From positions 1-64,000 of the forward strand of contig CALINO010000015.1 in assembly GCA_938045295.1 (NCBI GenBank): DNA of 64,000 nt, written 5' to 3'. This document shows, piece by piece, positions 58,528-64,000 of the stretch. Source of the DNA: an uncultured Arenicella sp. GTDB lineage: Bacteria > Pseudomonadota > Gammaproteobacteria > Arenicellales > Arenicellaceae. The notes below the pieces were generated by a model. The model saw only the letters and a list, made by a program, of their open reading frames with translations, was not told the DNA's origin and ran no database searches. The number at the start of each line of letters is the position of its first letter. Within the stretch, counting starts at the first letter, position 1. Position numbers and translations under genes: made by a program.

Positions 58528-58918
58528 ATTAATAGTCCTTATTTTGTAACCATCGAATTACCGAGCACAAGCATAACGAGCGCACACCAAGCTCGCTAAA
58601 CGCTTTCATGCCAAACAGTTTGGCCGCATAGTCGGTAAACAATGATGAGTGTGAAGTAATGGGTGCGCTTTGCCAAAGCGGATGAACATAAATGTGAGCA
58701 CAAATACGTTGCAAAAAAGATGGGTGAAAAGACAAATACAATCCAGCCAACTTAAATCTACTCGCGGATAGAATCTTTCTTCATATACATCTTTTATAGA
58801 ACACTGACGCCAATAAAACAAGCATTATCGGATTCTATTAGCGCGTGCCTCGTACTCTTTAACACTATTTTAAAATAATTGAGTGTACGCCCAGACTGTG
58901 ACAAAACGACGCTTTGCG
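58528..58918. other. Gap between miaB and ybeZ
   Basis: About 390 bases on the leftward transcript path. In many gammaproteobacteria miaB and ybeZ are closer. A frame of about 70 codons ends next to ybeZ, but it has no recognisable features, so I treat it as non-coding. It may hold a separate promoter for ybeZYX. Confidence 0.4.
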
Positions 58919-60334
58919 CTACACAATAGTGCCGCGCAAAGAATTAGGCAGAGCTTCGGTGATTTTCACATCCACCAACGTGCCAATGAGTGAATGATCG
59001 CCATCAAAGTTAACCACTCGATTGTTTTCTGTTCGCCCTGAAATTTGTTTGGGGTCTTTACGAGCCGAGCGATCCACCAACACGGTTTGTACGGTTCCCA
59101 CCATATTCGCACTGATGCCAGCCGCCATTTCTAAGATGCGTTTTTGCAAACGCTGCAAACGAGCTTTCTTAACATCCATGGGCACGTCGTCTTCTAAATC
59201 TGAGGCTGGCGTCCCCGGGCGAGTACTGTAGATAAAACTAAATGAAGTATCGTAACCAATGGTTTCAATGAGACTCATTGTGTCTTCAAAGTCTTGATCC
59301 GTTTCACCCGGAAAACCAATAATAAAGTCCGACGACATACTGATATTCGGCCTTACTTTACGGATCTTTTCGATGATTTTAACGTAATCTTCGGCCTTAT
59401 AACGACGCTTCATGCCGGCTAAAATACGGTCAGAGCCAGACTGTACCGGCAAATGCAAATGATCCACCAATTTTGGCACATCGGCATACACATTAATTAA
59501 GCTATCCGTAAATTCAAGCGGGTGTGAGGTGGTGTAACGAATGCGTTCTATGCCTTCAATTTCAGCCACATAGCGAATCAGCAGAGCAAAATCGGCCAAT
59601 GAGCCGTCGTGCATTTCGCCCCAATACGCATTTACGTTTTGCCCTAATAATGTGACTTCACGAATGCCTTGCTGAGCCAATGTGTACACTTCGGCCAGTA
59701 CATCATCAAAAGGGCGCGAGAACTCTTCACCACGCGTATACGGCACGACGCAGAACGAGCAGTACTTACTGCAACCTTCCATGATTGATACAAACGCAGT
59801 AACACCTTCCACTTTTGGCGCCGGCAACTTATCAAACTTCTCAATTTCCGGAAACGTAATATCGACTTGAGACTCTTGCGAGCCAATTGCGTCATCCACC
59901 ATTTTTGGCAAACGATGCAAGGTTTGTGGGCCAAACACCATGTCAACGTACGGCGCGCGTTTCATGATGTTGTCGCCTTCTTGTGAGGCCACGCAACCGC
60001 CAACACCAATTACTAAATTGGGGTTTTGATCTTTTAAATTTTTCCAACGTCCGAGCTGATGAAACACTTTTTCTTGTGCTTTTTCGCGCACCGAGCAGGT
60101 GTTAAGCAAAATAATATCGGCGTCGGCTTCAATGTCGGTTCTGACCGCATTATGAGAGTCGCCCAAAGAATCCAACATACGATTAGAATCGTACTCGTTC
60201 ATTTGGCAACCAAAGGTCTTGATAAAGACTTTTTTCTCCTCACCGCTTACGTTGCGAGGTGCCTTGTCAGTGGTAGATTGCGTGGGCTTACTTGATTTTC
60301 GGCCACCAATCTCAGTAATAATATGTTCGGTCAT
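58919..60334 (-). CDS. miaB: tRNA-2-methylthio-N6-dimethylallyladenosine synthase
   Basis: MiaB adds the methylthio group to i6A37 of tRNAs using two [4Fe-4S] clusters and SAM. The 471 residues have the auxiliary-cluster cysteines in [26 protein letters not shown] and [11 protein letters not shown]. The radical-SAM motif CxxxCxxC is in [19 protein letters not shown]-terminal TRAM domain begins near [11 protein letters not shown]. The N-terminus carries about 30 extra residues ([20 protein letters not shown]) compared with E. coli MiaB, so a later start is possible. It heads the miaB-ybeZYX-xni series. Confidence 0.96.
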   Translation of the reverse strand: MTEHIITEIGGRKSSKPTQSTTDKAPRNVSGEEKKVFIKTFGCQMNEYDSNRMLDSLGDSHNAVRTDIEADADIILLNTCSVREKAQEKVFHQLGRWKNLKDQNPNLVIGVGGCVASQEGDNIMKRAPYVDMVFGPQTLHRLPKMVDDAIGSQESQVDITFPEIEKFDKLPAPKVEGVTAFVSIMEGCSKYCSFCVVPYTRGEEFSRPFDDVLAEVYTLAQQGIREVTLLGQNVNAYWGEMHDGSLADFALLIRYVAEIEGIERIRYTTSHPLEFTDSLINVYADVPKLVDHLHLPVQSGSDRILAGMKRRYKAEDYVKIIEKIRKVRPNISMSSDFIIGFPGETDQDFEDTMSLIETIGYDTSFSFIYSTRPGTPASDLEDDVPMDVKKARLQRLQKRILEMAAGISANMVGTVQTVLVDRSARKDPKQISGRTENNRVVNFDGDHSLIGTLVDVKITEALPNSLRGTIV

Positions 60335-60476
60335 GTCTGTGAGTGCTCGTTACTGTTGTTAAGTCAGGGGGTCACTACAAAGTGGGCGCGTATTTTATCG
60401 GTATTTTCAAACTGGCAACACCCGTTTAGATTAAAAACGCCCCTTAATTTAGTTGTTCAGCGCGAATAACGGGCAC

Positions 60477-60508
60477 AAAAAAACCGCCACTAAGGCGGTT
60501 TTTTTTAT
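60477..60508 (-). terminator. Rho-independent terminator of the C25 peptidase gene
   Basis: AAACCGCC (60481-60488), the loop ACTAA and GGCGGTTT (60494-60501) form a stem flanked by long A and T runs on the left and right. It follows the stop of the leftward C25 peptidase gene and separates it from miaB. Confidence 0.92.
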
Positions 60509-60546
60509 TAGTCCAAAGGCTTACAACTCATATAGCTGCGTCAAAA

Positions 60547-62853
60547 TTATGGGTTCACCATTAACGCTGGGTCACCAATAATCTGCCAACCTAACTGAAC
60601 AGCTGGAAAGTCTTCACGCTGCGCCAATGCTTGCTTGGCTTGAATCACGGCTTCACCAATGGTGATACCGCGGTTGTACATGCGGCGATTCAACTCAACA
60701 CCCAGAGCTCGCTCTTCGGTTGATGTGGTTAATGTGGATGCACCTAATACCGTGGCTGCACCGTTTTCACCGCCGAGTAAAAATTCATCGGCCATAGTGT
60801 TGCCCGCTGGGTCAACAAAATAACTGTTCCAACAACCCCATTGCGTTACCAATGACGGTTTGCCAACGTTAGTTAACTCAGAAATCTGCGTTGATAACAA
60901 CATTGGTGGAGTGCTAAAGCTCCAGCGACGATGCGATGAGTGACCAATAAAGTTAACCACTGACACACCGGCATTAATCGCTGCTAACGTCTTTTCATGC
61001 GCTAACTGACCACCGTCAACATCAGGGTAAGCTCTAAAGTCACTGCGAATTGAATCACGCCACGTTGCTGGCATAGCGGCAATTAAGGCCTCAGCATCTT
61101 GCGTAAAAGACAAACCATTACCGTTGTCTTCTGTGTCAGCGGCAACCAACACACGACCGGCATAGCCGTCACGCGCTTCGTATGCTTTTAACTTATTAAC
61201 CACTGAATTTAATTCAGACTTATTACGCACTGAAATACGACCAACTGGCAAATCAGGCACGCGGTCTTGATTTAAATCACCGTAAGCGGCGTCAGAAGGT
61301 GTTTGTGTTACCACCAATTGACCACCAGGGGTGCTCACATAGCGCGTTGGAATTAAGCTCACAGATTCGGTTTGAAACTGTTTGTAATCGTAAGTGTCGT
61401 TACCAACAAAAACCACAAAGCGAGTGTTTAAATTCGCTTGCGCGTACTTAATGTAGTCGTAAATTGGTTGCGAATCAGCCACATAGTTACCGAACTGGGC
61501 GTAGATTTGAGCCACGTCCACTACTTTTACTGCGTAACGCTGAGAGCGTAACTGAACCAATTCATTTAACTCATCACCCATCAAACTGCTGTGCGCGATG
61601 ATTAAGTACTCGGCATTGCCAGACTTAATATCTTGCTTGGTTAACAGCTTTTGAACTCTGGGGTTACGATAACCTGCGTCTTGCTCATTCGAAGCACCGA
61701 CGACAATGTAGTCTGCTTCAATGCCTTGAGTGTTAAATGTGACGGTGCTGCCGTCTTTTCTTGCTCTGACCAGATGGGCTACCTTTTCACCGTCGTCCGA
61801 CACGCGGTACACAGCAAAATCATTGTTAGCCGCATCAATGCCTTCCACTGCGGCATGACCGGTATTAAAACGACCTTCAAGGTAATTGTTGGTGGCGATT
61901 GAATAACGCTCGTAACTCACCTGAAAGCGATTTAGCGAAATAATGTCAAACGGCACTTCGGCAATCGGCAAAAAGTTGTATTTAAACGAGTTAACACCGT
62001 CATTAACTGGCACCGAGTCTGCGGTGAACGTATCCACAGCATTACCGTCAAACTGTTGATCGCCAACCGTTGTACCGTTGACTTGCACTTCGTAATGATG
62101 GTCATTGCCTTCAATATCAAAGTCTAGTAGACCGTACATTTGCGCTTCAACTTTGGCCGAACCCGCACCGCCAACCACACCATCAAGCGTAAACTCATAG
62201 GTGGGAGTATTGACTATGCTGAAGTTTTGCCCGAAGTGCCAAGGGTCTGTTGACGAGGGTGAGGCAAAGTCATAAAAGTTATTTTCTTCAACCGTTATGG
62301 TGTGCGTGTAGCTGTTAGACGCGTTCGCCGTAGGGTTGGTTCTAGCACGATCACGTTCAATCACCTTTCTGCCCACTTCCGCCAACTCGCGTCGGTTCAT
62401 GAAATGAAGGGTGTAAGCTCGCTCCTCACTGTATAAACTCTCAGCTGATTTAGCGTAAAACTCTATGTAACCACCTGGGCCAAAAAAGTTGCGCGCGTTA
62501 TTACGGCCTTCAATTTCTTGGCCTCGCACTCGCATTGGCACTGCAGCACCATCGAGCGTGATGTTTAATTTACGGTTTCTAAGACCCCTTAAATCAATAC
62601 CCTCGCCTAACAGTTCTTCATACGTGATGCGCTGCATTCCGCTTTCATTAACCATCAGGTTTAAAAGCTCAACTGCATTCGCCGAAGATGCGGTCATGAA
62701 AGATGCGCTCATGGCAAACAGACCCGCGGCAATGCGTTTATTCATTGCACGTGGTTTGTCAGCTTTGCTATTCACAGTGCTTGAAATAGTGCTTGAAATA
62801 GTACTTGAATAAGTGCCTGTTTGCTTTATTGCGTTTTTAACTACTGTTTTCAT
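60547..62853 (-). CDS. Gingipain-like C25 family cysteine peptidase
   Basis: A 768-residue exported protein. The start is the ATG at 62853: GGAGGA lies 7 bases upstream, while the frame's earlier start overlaps it. The N-terminus has a Ser/Thr-rich repeat (TISSTISSTV) before a signal-like segment (GLFAMSASFMTASSANA). An N-terminal beta-rich region precedes the C25 catalytic domain (from about YLIIAHSSLMGDELNELV). The catalytic His is in NFIGHSSHRRW (about residue 638) and Cys in VTQWGCWNSYF (about residue 674). C25 peptidases are best known from gingipains, usually type IX secreted; no T9SS sorting domain is seen here. It follows the SdrD-like protein gene by 20 bases. Confidence 0.85.
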   Translation of the reverse strand: MKTVVKNAIKQTGTYSSTISSTISSTVNSKADKPRAMNKRIAAGLFAMSASFMTASSANAVELLNLMVNESGMQRITYEELLGEGIDLRGLRNRKLNITLDGAAVPMRVRGQEIEGRNNARNFFGPGGYIEFYAKSAESLYSEERAYTLHFMNRRELAEVGRKVIERDRARTNPTANASNSYTHTITVEENNFYDFASPSSTDPWHFGQNFSIVNTPTYEFTLDGVVGGAGSAKVEAQMYGLLDFDIEGNDHHYEVQVNGTTVGDQQFDGNAVDTFTADSVPVNDGVNSFKYNFLPIAEVPFDIISLNRFQVSYERYSIATNNYLEGRFNTGHAAVEGIDAANNDFAVYRVSDDGEKVAHLVRARKDGSTVTFNTQGIEADYIVVGASNEQDAGYRNPRVQKLLTKQDIKSGNAEYLIIAHSSLMGDELNELVQLRSQRYAVKVVDVAQIYAQFGNYVADSQPIYDYIKYAQANLNTRFVVFVGNDTYDYKQFQTESVSLIPTRYVSTPGGQLVVTQTPSDAAYGDLNQDRVPDLPVGRISVRNKSELNSVVNKLKAYEARDGYAGRVLVAADTEDNGNGLSFTQDAEALIAAMPATWRDSIRSDFRAYPDVDGGQLAHEKTLAAINAGVSVVNFIGHSSHRRWSFSTPPMLLSTQISELTNVGKPSLVTQWGCWNSYFVDPAGNTMADEFLLGGENGAATVLGASTLTTSTEERALGVELNRRMYNRGITIGEAVIQAKQALAQREDFPAVQLGWQIIGDPALMVNP
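62776..62811 (-). repeat. Three 12-bp tandem repeats in the C25 peptidase N-terminus
   Basis: The plus-strand units agtgcttgaaat, agtgcttgaaat and agtacttgaata are consecutive. They encode TISS/TISS/TVNS-type tetrapeptides in the n-region of the signal peptide. The expansion keeps the reading frame. Confidence 0.85.
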
Positions 62854-62873
62854 AATAATGTCCTCCGCCAAAC

Positions 62874-64000
62874 TTAGTTAGAGAGCGCACGTTCAGCACG
62901 CTCTTCTTCGTCAAGCTCGGCGCCACGTAGAATGTCTTCTACCGAGTCATATACATCGTCGTTTGCTGGCTCCGGTTTAACCGCGTTACTCCAATCAAAC
63001 TCTTCTGTGCCCGCATCACTTGCACCGTACTCTTGGTCCACTCGGAATGGGCCGTGAGCGGTCACTTCCTCACCGTTAGACACATCCACCAGTGCAAACC
63101 AAGTTGCATCAGTCTGTGCCTTATACGTGTAAGTACGTACTTGCAGTGCTTGGCCAGGCAAGCCTGGAATCAACTCGGGTGAGATCAACTCCCAACCCGC
63201 GTCACTGCGTGCGTAGATTTGGAAACCGGCATGGCCAACTTCGTTACTGGTTTCCCAAGTAAACTGAACTGTGCCACCCGCTCGTGTTGCAGTGAACGAG
63301 TTCATTGTGACTGGCGTCGTAGCAAAGTTGCGTTGATAACCAAAGTCAATACCTCTTACTGTCACACCAGTACCACTGGCACCAGCCGCGTCAACATCAA
63401 TCGGCGTAGTGGCTTTGTCGTCACACAAGCTTGCGGTTGAACTGTCACACACTAAGTCAGCCGGATTAACCGCTGCAACCGCTAAGTCAGGGTCACCAGT
63501 CTGGCCATAACCATCGATGCCTGTGCTATCAGGGCGAACCATGATTTGGTAGTTACCGTCTGGCAAGCCAGTGAAACTATACACACCGTCTGGGCCTGTT
63601 ACGGTTGACTGAATTACCGTGAAGTTACCCGCAGGGTCCTGCACTAATAAGTCTACCGGGATACCTTCTACTTCAGGTTCCAAGTTAGGCGTAGACGAGG
63701 TGTCTGGGCTTGGGCCACCGGCAACACCGTCCAACTCACCCGGGTTAATACCTGGGCCTGCTGGTTCAACAAGGTCTTCGTCTTCAATGAATACGGTACC
63801 GCTGATGGTGTTATTGCCTGATACGCCGAAGTCGGCCGTAAAGTTAGGCACATTGCCACCGCTAGCGCCGTCTTGAGTTACAACGTAAGTCCAAGGCTTA
63901 GCAAAATCATCCCCTACGTTACCGGTTACCACGGTGCCGTCCGCTGCTTCAGTAAAGCCATTCGCGTCAGCCACCGTTACGATGTATTGACCTTCTGGCA
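62874..64000 (-). CDS. SdrD-like surface or secreted protein (5' end beyond the window)
   Basis: At least 375 residues of a larger protein; the frame is open to the right edge, reading PEGQYIVTVADANGF across it, so the true start is outside the window. It contains SdrD B-like/prealbumin-fold repeats (GPDGVYSFTGLPDGNYQIMV, PEGQYIVTV, ISGTVFIEDED with acidic loops), typical of calcium-binding adhesin stalks. A C-terminal domain with FTATRAGGTVQFTWETSN and EVGHAGFQIYAR resembles beta-sandwich domains found in bacterial surface proteins. It ends with an acidic tail. No LPXTG or PEP-CTERM signal is visible. The next gene is a C25 peptidase 20 bases downstream, so the two are probably cotranscribed. 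Confidence 0.72.
   Translation of the reverse strand, partial: PEGQYIVTVADANGFTEAADGTVVTGNVGDDFAKPWTYVVTQDGASGGNVPNFTADFGVSGNNTISGTVFIEDEDLVEPAGPGINPGELDGVAGGPSPDTSSTPNLEPEVEGIPVDLLVQDPAGNFTVIQSTVTGPDGVYSFTGLPDGNYQIMVRPDSTGIDGYGQTGDPDLAVAAVNPADLVCDSSTASLCDDKATTPIDVDAAGASGTGVTVRGIDFGYQRNFATTPVTMNSFTATRAGGTVQFTWETSNEVGHAGFQIYARSDAGWELISPELIPGLPGQALQVRTYTYKAQTDATWFALVDVSNGEEVTAHGPFRVDQEYGASDAGTEEFDWSNAVKPEPANDDVYDSVEDILRGAELDEEERAERALSN

Noticed and set aside
58529-58750. 73-codon minus-strand frame ending next to ybeZ
   Set aside because: It has no recognisable family and no good start signal; the AAGGA near its end is better explained as the ybeZ ribosome-binding site.

Overview
The window is a stretch of chromosome from a gammaproteobacterium of moderate GC content, probably free-living or marine. 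The evidence is gene content and order: a trpEGDC operon downstream of rpe with an OsmC gene after trpC, the miaB-ybeZ-ybeY-ybeX block, E. coli-type pntAB, prfC, gspAB, and a TonB2/TtpC-type energy-transduction operon of the Vibrio/Shewanella kind. I see no insertion sequence, prophage, CRISPR array, rRNA or tRNA. The genus cannot be fixed from the sequence alone.

Layout. 1-590: the 5' tip of a leftward gene and a gene-free region with two NrdR-box-like palindromes. 591-2671: a Sel1/SH3/SPOR envelope protein overlapping a zur-like Fur-family regulator. 2706-8078 (leftward): OsmC, trpC, trpD, trpG, trpE and rpe; a short leader ORF with a Trp-rich end (WWRW) between rpe and trpE indicates ribosome-mediated attenuation. 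8260-15139: a discoidin-domain secreted protein, a solitary molybdopterin oxidoreductase, an AsmA protein and dusA. 15265-22430: pntB-pntA, an MscS channel with a probable leaderless promoter, glnS and a TPM-domain protein. 22514-28255: a PhoX phosphatase preceded by a three-unit PHO-box-like array, an MCE lipoprotein, endonuclease I and an acyl-CoA synthetase. 28653-34751: adk, a glutaredoxin, an FKBP isomerase, thrS (without infC next to it), pyrC and a TerC protein.

34849-47419 is the most distinctive part. A protein fusing a receiver-like domain, one membrane span and a TonB C-terminus is followed by pgi and gap, then by a nine-gene leftward operon: DUF3450, TtpC-like long ExbB, short ExbB, ExbD, TonB and TPR, then a second DUF3450, second TtpC and second ExbD. 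The last three genes look like an internal tandem duplication that kept the same leader sequence and gene junction. It would power outer-membrane transport or another periplasm-spanning task.

47420-48600 holds no convincing gene. 48601-60334 carries gltX, a tandem 6-pyruvoyl-tetrahydropterin-synthase-like protein whose two halves hold complementary parts of the active site, prfC, gspB/gspA, xni, and the ybeX-ybeY-ybeZ-miaB group (translation and RNA maintenance). 60547-64000 ends with a gingipain-like C25 peptidase downstream of a large SdrD-like surface or secreted protein that runs off the window.
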